Positions 1 through 9,203 of a stretch of DNA of 64,000 nucleotides are shown here, piece after piece. Position 1 is the first letter of the stretch, and each line of letters starts with the position of its first letter. The position numbers were made by a program, and so were the translations under genes. The notes beneath the pieces are model-generated. The model searched no databases. It was not told the origin of the DNA and worked only from the letters and a program-made list of their open reading frames with translations. Origin of the DNA: Marinobacter sp. F4216 (GTDB lineage Bacteria; Pseudomonadota; Gammaproteobacteria; Pseudomonadales; Oleiphilaceae); the NCBI RefSeq assembly GCF_019931195.1, contig NZ_JAIOUO010000003.1, forward strand, positions 186,001 to 250,000. The letters are read 5' to 3'.

Positions 1-1
1 T

Positions 2-1159
2 GACTCGAACGGTCTCGCCCTGAGAGTCCAGACGAATCACAGCGGAGTAACCGGGCGCGAAGGGACGCCGGAGCCGGTAGTGCAGGTAATGCCCGGATTC
101 CCTGGCAACAACGTGGGCGCTTTCGGACGCCTCTTCGACGCCATTCTCGCTGCCCACCAGCAATCCTTTTGGCAACACTTCGGCAAGCGCTTTCCAGACA
201 GCGGGGACATCCGCCCCGACACTGATGCTCTCTTCGGCCACCGCTTCACTGGGCAGAAACCCAGTTAACGGGTAGGCGAACGTCCGCGGGTAAAGCAACT
301 CAATGCTGTTGCCCATCGGGTCATTGACGTACATCACTTTGAAAATACCCGCCTCCAGCGCTTTTCCGTTGGCACGGAATCCGGACTGAAGGGCTTTGTT
401 GAACACGCCGTCCCACTCAGCTCGGGAGGCAGTGTTGATGGCGAAGTTCATCAGGCCGTGCTGATACAGGGGCGGACGCTCACCACCGGGAAACGCCTCA
501 CGGGTCTCGCAGATTTCCATCACAAGCCCACCGCCCTGCAGGTAACTCGGGAATGACAGCCCGTCGAGCCCAAGCGATTGCCGATCGGTGAGCCATTTAG
601 GCATCGTACGCGGCTCCAGCCCCAACGCATCTTCCCAGGAACGCAGCACACTGTCAGCGCCATGCGTGTTGAGGCGAATGAGCCGAACCACGGAGCGTCT
701 GGCCCGACAGGTCCACTCTGCTTCGGGAAGCGGATCACGCTCGTAGACCTCCAGCGAATTCCCCTCGGGATCTGTACAGTAGGCAATTCTCTGGCCGTTC
801 TCTCCGTCAATTCGCTCTAATCTGCCATCGTCAGACAGCGCATCAAGACAGGCCTGGAACTGCCATGTGAAAATACCAAGCCGGTTGTAGCCCGGCATCG
901 CAGCTTTCCCGGGTTCTGGCCGGGGCAGCCTCTGCGGTGACCGGAAATCGAAGAACTCCAGCTGGAACTTCGACTCATTACCGTCCAGCGACCAGTAACA
1001 CCGGGTATTCACGTCCTCGATGCCCATCACCCGGGTCGACAGCTTACCAGCGTATATGGTTCGCCCGGAGGGCAGAAAACCGAACAGCCTCGAATACCAG
1101 GCTCTCAGAGCGTTCGCATCCTCACAGACGAACGCAATCTGACTGTAATATGTGCTCAT
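2..1159 (-). CDS. VOC (glyoxalase/extradiol dioxygenase fold) protein, 3' end beyond the window
   Basis: The minus strand is open from an ATG at 1159 to the left edge, giving 386 codons without a stop; the gene is therefore partial at its C-terminus. A GGAG ribosome binding site lies 6-7 nt before the ATG. Two VOC-like repeats are visible: the first opens with YYSQIAFVCEDA and ends with DPEGNSLEVYE, the second contains LRSWEDALGLEPR and ends with DPMGNSIELLYPR. The classical H-H-E metal triad of extradiol dioxygenases is not complete: the two closing Glu residues are present, but the first-strand His positions are not obvious. From about residue 290 a third, non-VOC stretch (AVWKALAEVLPKG...) resembles a polyketide-cyclase or SRPBCC-like fold, but this is weak. 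The family includes dioxygenases, glyoxalases and binding proteins, so the reaction cannot be assigned. It points away from the cupin gene and may belong to a unit extending leftward. Confidence 0.75.
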   Translation of the reverse strand, partial: MSTYYSQIAFVCEDANALRAWYSRLFGFLPSGRTIYAGKLSTRVMGIEDVNTRCYWSLDGNESKFQLEFFDFRSPQRLPRPEPGKAAMPGYNRLGIFTWQFQACLDALSDDGRLERIDGENGQRIAYCTDPEGNSLEVYERDPLPEAEWTCRARRSVVRLIRLNTHGADSVLRSWEDALGLEPRTMPKWLTDRQSLGLDGLSFPSYLQGGGLVMEICETREAFPGGERPPLYQHGLMNFAINTASRAEWDGVFNKALQSGFRANGKALEAGIFKVMYVNDPMGNSIELLYPRTFAYPLTGFLPSEAVAEESISVGADVPAVWKALAEVLPKGLLVGSENGVEEASESAHVVARESGHYLHYRLRRPFAPGYSAVIRLDSQGETVRV

Positions 1160-1321
1160 GATGCACTCCCTGCTTACTTCAAGAAGATCGGGTCTCGCTT
1201 ATTCAGATTGATACTGTCCGCGGAGTCTTGCTCAGAAAATTTCCCACGTTTAACCCGAGCGAGTGCCCATCCGGGGGGGTAACCTGTCAATTCGGTGATC
1301 AGGCTACCCCGGTGAAAGGGA

Positions 1322-1852
1322 TTACTTCAGATTACGGACTCTGGCGTTGTGGTCCGGCTGGGGAGGCGTGATGTAATTGGCCGGCTCGAGGCCACGCTCT
1401 TTGATGAGGTTATCCAGCATGACCATGATCTCGCTGGCATCGAGAATACCAACGTAGTTGCCATTATCATCGAAGTTGATGTTGGCACCATGAACCACCA
1501 TCAGGGTCTCGGTGGGCTTGGTGTTGGTTTCTGGCGTCATGAACTGGTGGATGGAACCGCCTGGCTCGTAAAGGTAACAGCCATCCGTCTGCGGATCGTT
1601 GGGGTACTCGACATACTCCCAGTGCCCGGAGATGGTGAACATGTGAACAGCGCCGGTGTGGAAATGGCGCGGCAGAATAACGCCGGGATGGAACCACACT
1701 TTCAGCACCCAGACCCCATTATGCGGATCCAGGAACAGGGGCTGGACATCGATTCCAGGCACGCCAGGCATGGCATCTTTGTACACGGGCTGGTTGTTGG
1801 AATTGATGTAAAGGAGTTCATGGTGTTCAAACACCTGGTTTGGCGTAGTCAT
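1322..1852 (-). CDS. Cupin-fold protein of the 2,4'-dihydroxyacetophenone dioxygenase-like family
   Basis: 176 aa, ATG preceded by GAGAGG at 5 nt. A single cupin barrel is clear: motif 1 is HFHTGAVH (His63, His65 and His70, the last where cupins usually carry Glu), and motif 2 is EPGGSIHQF with His102. These residues would form the metal site. The overall sequence resembles the ChrR-like/2,4'-dihydroxyacetophenone dioxygenase group, which cleaves a C-C bond beside a ketone on an aromatic ring using Fe; that activity is known for the family and not proven here. There is no signal peptide, so it is probably cytoplasmic. It is transcribed divergently from the AraC-type regulator at 2083, and the gap between them carries an operator-like repeat, so control by that regulator is likely. 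Confidence 0.8.
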   Translation of the reverse strand: MTTPNQVFEHHELLYINSNNQPVYKDAMPGVPGIDVQPLFLDPHNGVWVLKVWFHPGVILPRHFHTGAVHMFTISGHWEYVEYPNDPQTDGCYLYEPGGSIHQFMTPETNTKPTETLMVVHGANINFDDNGNYVGILDASEIMVMLDNLIKERGLEPANYITPPQPDHNARVRNLK

Positions 1853-1937
1853 GTGAACCTCTCTTGTAGATTGTTTTGGAACAGGTCCTCGGGACCATCC
1901 CTAATCTTCAGTCCATCCGACACGCCTAACCTGCCTT

Positions 1938-1966
1938 AAGGCGCCTTTGTTTTGTGTTTTCGCGCC
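1938..1966. promoter_or_regulatory. Operator-like element, site A (cupin / AraC-type divergent promoter region)
   Basis: GGCGCC at 1940-1945 and CGCGCC at 1961-1966 are offset by 21 bp. The first half-site sits in the 10-bp palindrome AAGGCGCCTT. The arrangement matches site B at 3308 and site D at 18599. It lies between two divergent genes, about 115 nt before the AraC-type start and about 85 nt before the cupin start. A 21-bp spacing between direct half-sites is typical of AraC-family binding. Assignment to the neighbouring regulator is inference. Confidence 0.45.
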
Positions 1967-2082
1967 ATACGAACAATACTGATGTGAGGATGCCCTGTTG
2001 CGTCCGGGCTCTTGACCATGCCTCTCGAAACCCGCTAGGTTTAGCGCCCAATAACAGTTACAACAAACAATGAAAACAGATC

Positions 2083-3144
2083 ATGACTACATCTGAGCTT
2101 GTCAGAGCTTCGTCGCTTGCCCGATTCGACGAGTACTGCGAGAAATACGGCCTTGACCATCAACGCATGCTGCACCAAGCAGGCTTGCCCATGGACCTGC
2201 TGGATTACCCGGAAAGTTTCATTTCCTACTCCCGGTTTGCCACCCTGCTGGCCAATTGCGCCGGCGAATCCAAATACCCGCTGTTTGCCCTGAAGTACGG
2301 AATTTTCCAGGGCACCGATGTGTTTGGCCGCTTGCTTTACCTGTTCAAAAACGCCGAGACCGTTGGCGATTCAATCCACGAGCTCACGAATTACTTTCAT
2401 CTTCATGAGAGCAGCGGGAGGCTGTCGACCGCCGTGGAGGGCCATGCAGCCATTTTGAGCTATGAGCCCGCTCTGAGGGAGGGAATCCCTGGCCGGCACG
2501 CCGCAGAACTGGCCGTCGGGATCGGCAAGGCGCTACTGACCATGCTTCTGGGCGCAAAATGGAATCCCACGGGTGTGCACCTGCGCAGCGGCCCGGGCGA
2601 CACCCCGGATCACTACAAACGGATCCTTGGCGTGGCGCCTCAATTCAACAGCGTTAGCAACAGCTGGGTATTTGACGCCAAGCTCCTGGATACGCCACTG
2701 AGTGATTCGGACCCGGCATTGCACGCGCTGATGCGTGAGCACCTGGAGGAAATGGATGACCTGTCACCCAGGGAACTGCCCGAGTATGTCCGGTATCTGG
2801 TCAAGAACTTTTTGCCCAGCGGGCGCGCCAACATTAGCCAAATTTCGAGCTACATGATGCTCAGCTCCCGCACCTTGCAGCGTTACCTCAGCGAGGAGAG
2901 AACTTCCTTCCAGAAGCTGCTGGACGAGACTCGTCAGAGCATGGCCCAGCGCTATCTCCACGAATCCAGCATCAGTCTCACACAGCTCGCCGGCATTCTC
3001 GGTTATTCGGATCTGGCAGCGTTTTCCAGGGCATTCCAACGCTGGTATGGCGTCAGTCCGCGCCATTGGCGAAAAGAACGGGGTATCCGCTCAACCACCA
3101 GGCTGTCGGCCAGACGGACCCACCCCCCCAGCTGGCTGAAGTAA
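2083..3144 (+). CDS. AraC-family transcriptional regulator (AraC_arabin_N-like sensor + HTH)
   Basis: 353 aa. Residues about 15-215 match the ligand-sensing domain of the OruR/ArgR-type AraC subgroup (the SYSRFATLLANCA and GDTPDHYKRILG regions). Residues about 240-335 are the double helix-turn-helix, with SSRTLQRYLSEE in the first helix pair and GILGYSDLAAFSRAFQRW in the second, the signature of this family. The ribosome binding site is weak, so the exact start is uncertain by a few codons. Such regulators usually activate catabolic genes when bound to a small hydrophobic or carboxylic ligand. The gene is divergent from the cupin gene and directly upstream of the DUF3604 operon; repeats 21 bp apart occur on both sides of it (1938 and 3308), making it the best candidate local regulator. 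The last 20 residues (RSTTRLSARRTH...) are not part of the domain. Confidence 0.9.
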   Translation: MTTSELVRASSLARFDEYCEKYGLDHQRMLHQAGLPMDLLDYPESFISYSRFATLLANCAGESKYPLFALKYGIFQGTDVFGRLLYLFKNAETVGDSIHELTNYFHLHESSGRLSTAVEGHAAILSYEPALREGIPGRHAAELAVGIGKALLTMLLGAKWNPTGVHLRSGPGDTPDHYKRILGVAPQFNSVSNSWVFDAKLLDTPLSDSDPALHALMREHLEEMDDLSPRELPEYVRYLVKNFLPSGRANISQISSYMMLSSRTLQRYLSEERTSFQKLLDETRQSMAQRYLHESSISLTQLAGILGYSDLAAFSRAFQRWYGVSPRHWRKERGIRSTTRLSARRTHPPSWLK

Positions 3145-3307
3145 TCACGGTCACCTCCCAACGGTACTCCCGACGCCATAGTTCCAAGATAACCTTCAGG
3201 CTTCCGAAGTCGTCCAGAGGCGCCGACGGGGCTGTGCCATCATCTTTTATTCAGTTTGGAATTCCAGCACCCATCCTCGATTTCACAACCTCACCTCCAC
3301 CCGACAC

Positions 3308-3342
3308 CTGGCGCCTTAGATCAAGTATTAGGCGCCTATAAC
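3308..3342 (+). promoter_or_regulatory. Operator-like element, site B, with adjoining -10-like TATAAC
   Basis: CTGGCGC, a 13-nt spacer and TTAGGCG (3308-3334) place GGCGCC half-sites 21 bp apart (3310 and 3331). GGCGCCT/AGGCGCC also form an inverted repeat. TATAAC at 3337-3342 follows immediately and could be a -10, which would put the second half-site over the -35, as at class II activated promoters. It lies 97 nt before the DUF3604 start at 3433. Nearly the same arrangement recurs at 18599. Confidence 0.5.
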
Positions 3343-3432
3343 CATGTTAAATGCGCGCGCACTCTTTATGTTGCTGCGTTACCGCGAAACACAATAACAA
3401 GCGCCACCAGGCATCCCGATGGAGCTACTTCG

Positions 3433-5235
3433 ATGCAAAAACAAGTCATAGGCCTTCTCGCCCTCGCCACCCTGATCCCGGCCGGCACCCAGGCGGCCCC
3501 GACCGAACTTTTATGGGGGGATACTCATCTCCACACTTCCTACTCCGGCGATGCTTTTGCCATGGGCAATGAAACCGCCGATCCGGAAACGGCCTACCGC
3601 TTTGCCAAAGGTCAGCCAGTGATCCACCCCTACAACCGGACCCGTGTGCAACTGCAACGTCCTCTGGATTTTCTCGTTGTGGCCGATCACGCCGAGTACA
3701 TGGGCCTGATGCAGCTGGTCCGGGACGAAAGCCCATTGCTGAATGCATCCGAGAACGGCCAACGACTGGTTGAACTCTGGGAGAGCAAGGGCTCTAAGTC
3801 GGTCTATTACGACGCCGCCGGCTCAATCGTGAAAGGCAAGCCCTATCAGGATCTCCTGACGGAGGCTATCCGCCAGCCGATCTGGAACAGGATCGTTGAA
3901 GCAGCGGACAGCCATAACGAACCAGGCAAATTCACCGCGTTTATCGGTTGGGAGTGGTCGTCCATGCCGGGCGGCGCCAATCTGCACCGCGTCGTGTTTA
4001 CCGATCAGGGGGGGGATGCCGCAAAGCAGTTCCTGCCTTACTCTTCTGCGGTCAGCAACAGGCCCGAAGCCTTGTGGGATTGGCTGGAAACGACCTCAGC
4101 AAGGGTTGGTGCTGATTTTGTCGCCATTCCCCACAACTCCAACATCAGTAACGGCCTGATGTTCAATGACGTGGACAGCAACGGTCACCCGATCGACGCC
4201 AGCTATGCCCGTTCCCGCATGCGCTGGGAACCTGTCGCCGAGGTCACGCAGATCAAAGGGGACTCGGAAACCCACCCGGACCTCTCAGCCGATGATAGCT
4301 TTGCGGATTTTGAAACCTTCGAGCACCTGATGACGTTTGGCAACAAGGCTGAACAAGAGGTGGACGAGGTCAGCAACTATGCCCGGAGCGCGCTCAAGCG
4401 CGGACTCGAAATCGAGCAGTCGGTCGGTGCCAACCCGTTCAAGTTCGGTATGATCGGTTCAACGGATTCCCACACTGGCCTCAGCACTGCCAGTGAACCC
4501 AATTTCTGGGGTAAGTTCGGCATCGATTCGATTCCCGAAAACAAGGATGAGGAAACGACCCCCGGCGCCCCAGGCTGGAGCATGTCCGCCGCTGGCATGG
4601 TTGCAGCGTGGGCGGAGGAAAACACCCGCGAGTCGCTGTTTGCCGCCTTTAAGCGCAAGGAAGTCTATGCCACTACCGGCCCACGGATGAAAGTACGATT
4701 GTTCGGTGGCTTTGACTTCAGCAGCGCCGATCTCGAGCGCAACGATCTTGCGGCTGTGGGGTATCAAAAGGGCGTACCCATGGGAGGCGACCTGCTACAG
4801 GCGCCGGCCGGCAAGGCGCCGACGCTTCTGATTCAGGCAGTGAAGGACCCTCAAGGCGCCAACCTCGATCGGGTGCAAGTGGTCAAAGGCTGGCTCGACA
4901 ATGAGGGCGACAGCCACGAACGGGTATTCAATGTTGCCCTGTCTGATGGCCGGCAGGATCTGGGCAAAGACACCCACCCGGTGGGCAATACCGTCGATCT
5001 GCAGACTGGCCGTTACACCAACAGCATTGGTGACAAAGAGTTTGTGACCGTCTGGAAAGACCCCGACTTCGACCCCGGCCAACGGGCTTTCTACTACGTC
5101 CGCGTACTGCAAATTCCGACAGCGCGTCACACCACCCTCGATGCACTTGCTCTGGGTAAACCGCGCCAGGCGGCGACCTACCGGACGGTCATACAGGAGC
5201 GTGCCTACTCATCCCCGATCTGGTACACGCCCTGA
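3433..5235 (+). CDS. DUF3604 protein, exported PHP-like metal-dependent hydrolase candidate (copy 1)
   Basis: The ATG at 3433 is preferred over upstream in-frame starts because it is preceded by GGAG and begins a signal peptide (MQKQVIGLLALAT..., cleaved near QAA/P). This gives 600 aa and a periplasmic location. Metal-site motifs of the PHP-like DUF3604 family are visible: GDTHLHTSYSGD (Asp30, His32, His34), VADHAEYMG (Asp85, His86) and STDSHTG (Asp345, His347). The whole length is DUF3604. No substrate is established for the family; hydrolysis of a phosphoester or similar bond is only inferred from the PHP-type metal site. It is followed after 32 nt by a paralogue, then by PpiC- and HupE-like genes in overlapping frames, so the four form one operon, probably driven from the element at 3308. 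Confidence 0.85.
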   Translation: MQKQVIGLLALATLIPAGTQAAPTELLWGDTHLHTSYSGDAFAMGNETADPETAYRFAKGQPVIHPYNRTRVQLQRPLDFLVVADHAEYMGLMQLVRDESPLLNASENGQRLVELWESKGSKSVYYDAAGSIVKGKPYQDLLTEAIRQPIWNRIVEAADSHNEPGKFTAFIGWEWSSMPGGANLHRVVFTDQGGDAAKQFLPYSSAVSNRPEALWDWLETTSARVGADFVAIPHNSNISNGLMFNDVDSNGHPIDASYARSRMRWEPVAEVTQIKGDSETHPDLSADDSFADFETFEHLMTFGNKAEQEVDEVSNYARSALKRGLEIEQSVGANPFKFGMIGSTDSHTGLSTASEPNFWGKFGIDSIPENKDEETTPGAPGWSMSAAGMVAAWAEENTRESLFAAFKRKEVYATTGPRMKVRLFGGFDFSSADLERNDLAAVGYQKGVPMGGDLLQAPAGKAPTLLIQAVKDPQGANLDRVQVVKGWLDNEGDSHERVFNVALSDGRQDLGKDTHPVGNTVDLQTGRYTNSIGDKEFVTVWKDPDFDPGQRAFYYVRVLQIPTARHTTLDALALGKPRQAATYRTVIQERAYSSPIWYTP

Positions 5236-5267
5236 TCCGGTTATTTCCTGCAGCCAGAGATTTCACT

Positions 5268-7145
5268 ATGAGAACAAGACCACTTTCGATTGCAGTCCTT
5301 GCCTCCCTGCTGTCTCCCCCGGCTCTCGCCGGGGCGGACTCCTATTCCCCGCTGGCCGGAACGGACTATCCGCAGCAAGTGTATTGGGGGGATACCCATC
5401 TTCACACCTCCTACTCCTTTGATGCCGCCATGATGGGCAACAAAGGCCTTTCACCGGACGAGGCCTATCGGTTTGCCCGGGGCGAAGAAGTCCAGGCCCA
5501 TAACGGTATGGCCGCGAGGCTGAACCGGCCCCTCGACTTTCTGATGGTATCGGACCATGCCGAGTATCTGGGTCTGGTTCCCATGCTGGCCGCCGGCAAC
5601 CAGACACTGCTGGAAGATCCCGTGGGCCGCAAATGGTCCGCGATGCTGAACGGCGGCCCCGCCGAACAGCTCAAGGCACTGCTGCAGATGAACGTTGATA
5701 TTGGCGACAACCGTAAAAGCCTCAGCAACCTGCAGGTCGAGCGTTCCGCCTGGAGTGCAATTACGGCGGCCGCAGACCGGCACAACAATCCCGGTCAGTT
5801 CACCACGTTTATTGGCTATGAGTGGACCACCATGCCCGGCGGTAACAACCTCCATCGAGTGGTTATGTTTGCCGATGACGCCGACAAGGCCAATCAGATA
5901 CTGCCCTTCTCAGCGTTTGACAGCGAGGATCCGGAGGAACTCTGGAACTTCCTGCAGGACTACGAAGACAAAACCGGTGGGCGTGCCCTGGCCATCCCCC
6001 ACAATGGCAATGTCAGTAACGGCCAGATGTTCGCCCTCACCGATCGTGAGGGCAACCCGCTGACAAGCGACTACGCCAAAACCCGCAGCCGATGGGAACC
6101 GGTGGTAGAGGTCACACAGATCAAAGGCGATGGCGAAACTCACCCTCGCCTGTCACCCGATGATCCGTTTGCGGACTTCGAGACCTGGGACAAGGGCAAC
6201 TTAACAGCCACGGCCACCAAGACGGCGGACATGCTGCCCCATGAATATGCCCGTTCGGCCCTGAAGCTGGGTCTTCAGCAGCACGCGAAACTGGGCGTCA
6301 ATCCGTTCAAGTTTGGCATGATCGGCAGCACCGATGCCCACACCAGCCTTTCAGCAGTAGAAGAAAACAATTTCTGGGGCAAGTTTACTCTTTTCGAACC
6401 GAGCGCCAGACGTGCCGAGATCTCAGGCTACGAGGAAGGCAAGCAGGGCAAGGTCTATGATCTGACCGTCGACGAATCAGTGGCGTCCGGCTACGCCGCA
6501 GTCTGGGCAACCGAGAATACTCGCGCCGCTCTGTTCGATGCGATCAAGCGCCGGGAAACCTATGCCTCTACCGGCCCCCGCATCACCCTGCGATTCTTCG
6601 GTGGCTGGGATTTCTCGAACGACGAAGTACGTTACCCAGATTACGTACACCGTGGCTACACCAAAGGCGTGCCTATGGGGGGAGACCTGACCCGGGCGCC
6701 GTCGGGGAAAACACCCCGCTTCATGGTTAATGCCACCCGGGATCCCCACGGCGCCAACCTGGATCGCATCCAGATCGTCAAAGGCTGGCACGCGCAGGAC
6801 GGAAGCCTTCACGAGAAGGTGTATGACGTTGCCTGGAGCGGTGACCGTGAACTGGACCCCAACGGCAAGTTACCGGCGATTGGCACCGGAAACCTGAGCG
6901 ACGCCACCTGGCTCAACAACATCGGTGATGCTGAATTGTCTGCCGTCTGGACGGACCCCGAATTTGACCCAGACCAACGGGCCTTCTATTACGTGCGCGT
7001 GCTGCAGATCCCGACGCCACGCTGGACCGCGTATGACGAAAAGAATTTCTCCGTACGCTTGAACACCAGACAACCCGACTACTTGCAGGAAAGGGCCTAC
7101 AGCTCACCGATCTGGTACACACCCGCTTCAGAGACAGGCACATGA
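5268..7145 (+). CDS. DUF3604 protein, exported PHP-like metal-dependent hydrolase candidate (copy 2)
   Basis: 625 aa with a Sec signal peptide (MRTRPLSIAVLASLL..., cleavage near ALAG). It shares the whole architecture of copy 1: GDTHLHTSYSFD (Asp42, His44, His46), VSDHAEYLG, GYEWTTMPGGNN, IPHNGNVSNGQMF, STDAHTSLS and the C-terminal ERAYSSPIWYTP, which is identical in both copies. The predicted metal residues are all kept, so both copies should be active. It differs by a longer linker after the signal peptide and an insertion around residues 380-405, which may alter substrate choice. It overlaps the PpiC-like gene by 4 nt (ATGA), implying translational coupling. Tandem duplication followed by divergence is the simplest origin. 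Confidence 0.85.
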   Translation: MRTRPLSIAVLASLLSPPALAGADSYSPLAGTDYPQQVYWGDTHLHTSYSFDAAMMGNKGLSPDEAYRFARGEEVQAHNGMAARLNRPLDFLMVSDHAEYLGLVPMLAAGNQTLLEDPVGRKWSAMLNGGPAEQLKALLQMNVDIGDNRKSLSNLQVERSAWSAITAAADRHNNPGQFTTFIGYEWTTMPGGNNLHRVVMFADDADKANQILPFSAFDSEDPEELWNFLQDYEDKTGGRALAIPHNGNVSNGQMFALTDREGNPLTSDYAKTRSRWEPVVEVTQIKGDGETHPRLSPDDPFADFETWDKGNLTATATKTADMLPHEYARSALKLGLQQHAKLGVNPFKFGMIGSTDAHTSLSAVEENNFWGKFTLFEPSARRAEISGYEEGKQGKVYDLTVDESVASGYAAVWATENTRAALFDAIKRRETYASTGPRITLRFFGGWDFSNDEVRYPDYVHRGYTKGVPMGGDLTRAPSGKTPRFMVNATRDPHGANLDRIQIVKGWHAQDGSLHEKVYDVAWSGDRELDPNGKLPAIGTGNLSDATWLNNIGDAELSAVWTDPEFDPDQRAFYYVRVLQIPTPRWTAYDEKNFSVRLNTRQPDYLQERAYSSPIWYTPASETGT

Positions 7146-8008
7146 TCAGCAAATTCATCAGAGATCCTCTGCTGCACTTTACCCTGGCCGGCGCGGCTGT
7201 TTTCGGGGCCCATCAGCTAATCAGTGGCGGGGACGAGGGCCACGACGCTGGCACGATTGTGGTGGATCAGGAGGCGCTTCTGACCTTCATTCAGTATCGC
7301 TCGAAAACATTCCAGAACGACCAGGCCCGCCAGCAACTGGCAAGTATGGGTTCAAAAGAGCGTGCCGAACTGATTCGCGACTATGTTCGTGAAGAGGCCC
7401 TGCATCGGGAGGCTCAAGCGCTGGGCCTGCTCGAAAACGACTACATTATTCGCCGGCGCTCGGTCCAGAAGCTTGAATTCATTGCCGAGGGCATTGCCGA
7501 ACAAACCATCGAACTGAACGACGGGGTGCTCGAAGCCTATTTTGAAGAGCATCGCCATGACTATTACGAAGAGCCGTCTTATAGCTTCACCCACGTTTTC
7601 GTAAACTCAAACACTAACAGCCCGGCCGAGCGGGCAGACGCCTTGCTCGCGAAACTGAACACCAGCGGCGTCGGTTTTTCCTCTGCAACTCAATACGGTG
7701 ATCGCTTCCTCTACCATCGAAACTACGTCGAACGGACGCCGGCCTTTATCGCCAGCCACTTCGGTGAGGCCTTCAAGACCTCACTCGAGCAGCTCAAGCC
7801 GGACACAGGTCAATGGCACGGGCCAATTGTGTCGAAACACGGCCTGCACCTGGTCATGCTGAGCAAGCATCAACCGGGCCGCATACCCTCGTTGGCAGAA
7901 GTCCGTTCCCGGGTCGAAGACGATTTCCTGCGCTGGAAACAGCAACAAAAACAGGAACTGGCCATTCAGCAGATCGTGGAGCAGTACAATGTGGAAAACC
8001 GCCTTTAA
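7142..8008 (+). CDS. Membrane-anchored PpiC/SurA-type peptidyl-prolyl isomerase
   Basis: 288 aa. An N-terminal hydrophobic helix (residues about 8-24) anchors the protein. The middle resembles the SurA/PpiD chaperone region, and the parvulin-like rotamase domain spans about residues 140-250 (SYSFTHVFVN..., WHGPIVSKHGLHLVML). It ends in a charged helix. Parvulin-type enzymes assist folding of exported proteins; here the likely clients are the two DUF3604 proteins just upstream, which is inference from the operon. The start overlaps the preceding stop by 4 nt, and its own 3' end overlaps the HupE-like gene by 20 nt, so expression should be tightly coupled. Confidence 0.8.
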   Translation: MISKFIRDPLLHFTLAGAAVFGAHQLISGGDEGHDAGTIVVDQEALLTFIQYRSKTFQNDQARQQLASMGSKERAELIRDYVREEALHREAQALGLLENDYIIRRRSVQKLEFIAEGIAEQTIELNDGVLEAYFEEHRHDYYEEPSYSFTHVFVNSNTNSPAERADALLAKLNTSGVGFSSATQYGDRFLYHRNYVERTPAFIASHFGEAFKTSLEQLKPDTGQWHGPIVSKHGLHLVMLSKHQPGRIPSLAEVRSRVEDDFLRWKQQQKQELAIQQIVEQYNVENRL

Positions 8009-8954
8009 GCTGGCAGTGGTGCTACTGCTGCTCCCAGGCGTGTTAAAGGCCCACGACGCGCGTCCGCTTTACCTTCAGATCAACGAAGTTGAGCGGGCAC
8101 ACTCAGAAGCTTTTCACTACACCCTTAAATTACAGGTTCCGCCGTCGGTCGAAACCAGCAACCGGCCTTATCTGACGCTGCCCGACACCTGCGACCACGA
8201 GCGTATGGGCATGATCATTCAGGTGACTTGCAGCGCGCCCCTGGCTGGCGAATCCGTGCACATCAACTGGCCCGAGCACAATCCGTCAATCAGTACCCTC
8301 GTGCGGTCAAGTTTCAGCTCCGGGGCCAGCTATCAGCAGCTCCTCGCCCCAAGCGAAAGCCACTGGCAGGTGCCTACGAAACGCAGCACTTGGGCAGTGG
8401 CCAGCGAGTACAGCAGCCTGGGTATCGAACACATCCTGATTGGCTGGGACCACCTGCTGTTTCTGCTCTGCCTGATCTGGATCGCTGGCACCTTCAAGCG
8501 AACGCTGATTACCGTTACCGGCTTCACTCTGGCCCACTCAGTCACTCTGGCGCTGACCACGTTGGGCATGATCCGTCTGCCGATTGCCCCGGTCGAAGCA
8601 GTGATTGCCATGAGCATCCTGTTTCTGGCCGCTGAGATTATCCGTAACCGTCGGGACACCTTCGCCTGGCGCTACCCAGTGGCGGTGTCTACGTTGTTTG
8701 GTCTGATTCACGGCTTCGGTTTCGCCTCGGTGCTGCAGGATATTGGCCTGCCGAAGACGGATCTGGGCACCGCGCTCCTGTTTTTTAACATTGGCGTGGA
8801 AATCGGCCAGGTACTGTTCGTCGGTACGGTGGCCGCCCTGTTGTCCGTCCTCCGACGGTGGGGCGAACCAATGGCCAGCGCAGCGCCGGCCACGATCTAC
8901 GGGGTCGGCAGTCTGGCCGCCTTCTGGACGCTGGAGCGGGTTGCAGGGTTTTGA
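7989..8954 (+). CDS. HupE/UreJ-family membrane protein
   Basis: 321 aa with a GGAG site 7 nt before the ATG inside the preceding gene. Residues 1-21 are a signal-like helix, about 22-135 an extracytoplasmic domain, and the rest holds roughly six membrane segments. Family residues are evident: GIEHILIGWDHLLFLL, FTLAHSVTLAL, GLIHGFGFASVL and FNIGVEIGQ, with several His residues within or beside the helices. HupE and UreJ relatives are linked to nickel or cobalt movement, but this large-N-domain type is uncharacterised. It often sits beside DUF3604 genes, so a role in loading metal for them is a reasonable but unproven idea. It is the last gene of the operon. Confidence 0.8.
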   Translation: MWKTAFKLAVVLLLLPGVLKAHDARPLYLQINEVERAHSEAFHYTLKLQVPPSVETSNRPYLTLPDTCDHERMGMIIQVTCSAPLAGESVHINWPEHNPSISTLVRSSFSSGASYQQLLAPSESHWQVPTKRSTWAVASEYSSLGIEHILIGWDHLLFLLCLIWIAGTFKRTLITVTGFTLAHSVTLALTTLGMIRLPIAPVEAVIAMSILFLAAEIIRNRRDTFAWRYPVAVSTLFGLIHGFGFASVLQDIGLPKTDLGTALLFFNIGVEIGQVLFVGTVAALLSVLRRWGEPMASAAPATIYGVGSLAAFWTLERVAGF

Positions 8955-9045
8955 ACCGCTGCTCGTTGCAACACACATGGCCGCTTCGCCATAAGGGGCC
9001 TCTGCCCGCCATCAACGCAGCTTCCCGAATCTTTCCGTGATGCCT

Positions 9046-9073
9046 GGATAGCGCCGGATACCCGGCGCTATCC
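9046..9073. repeat. Perfect 12-bp inverted repeat (hairpin) without a U-tract
   Basis: GGATAGCGCCGG (9046-9057) and CCGGCGCTATCC (9062-9073) form a 12-bp stem with an ATAC loop, about 90 nt after the HupE-like stop. No run of T follows on either strand, so it is not a standard intrinsic terminator. It may protect the 3' end of the DUF3604 operon mRNA or assist termination. Confidence 0.55.
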
Positions 9074-9203
9074 CGGGCTTCGAAGACAAGCTTCCAGCCA
9101 GTGTTTCTTCCTGCCTCTCTGCGCCTTGCCGTAGGGAATCCTACCCATTGAAAAAAGTATTAATTGAAAAGCAGATCTCTGCTTGGCGGAAATTGCTAAC
9201 CCG

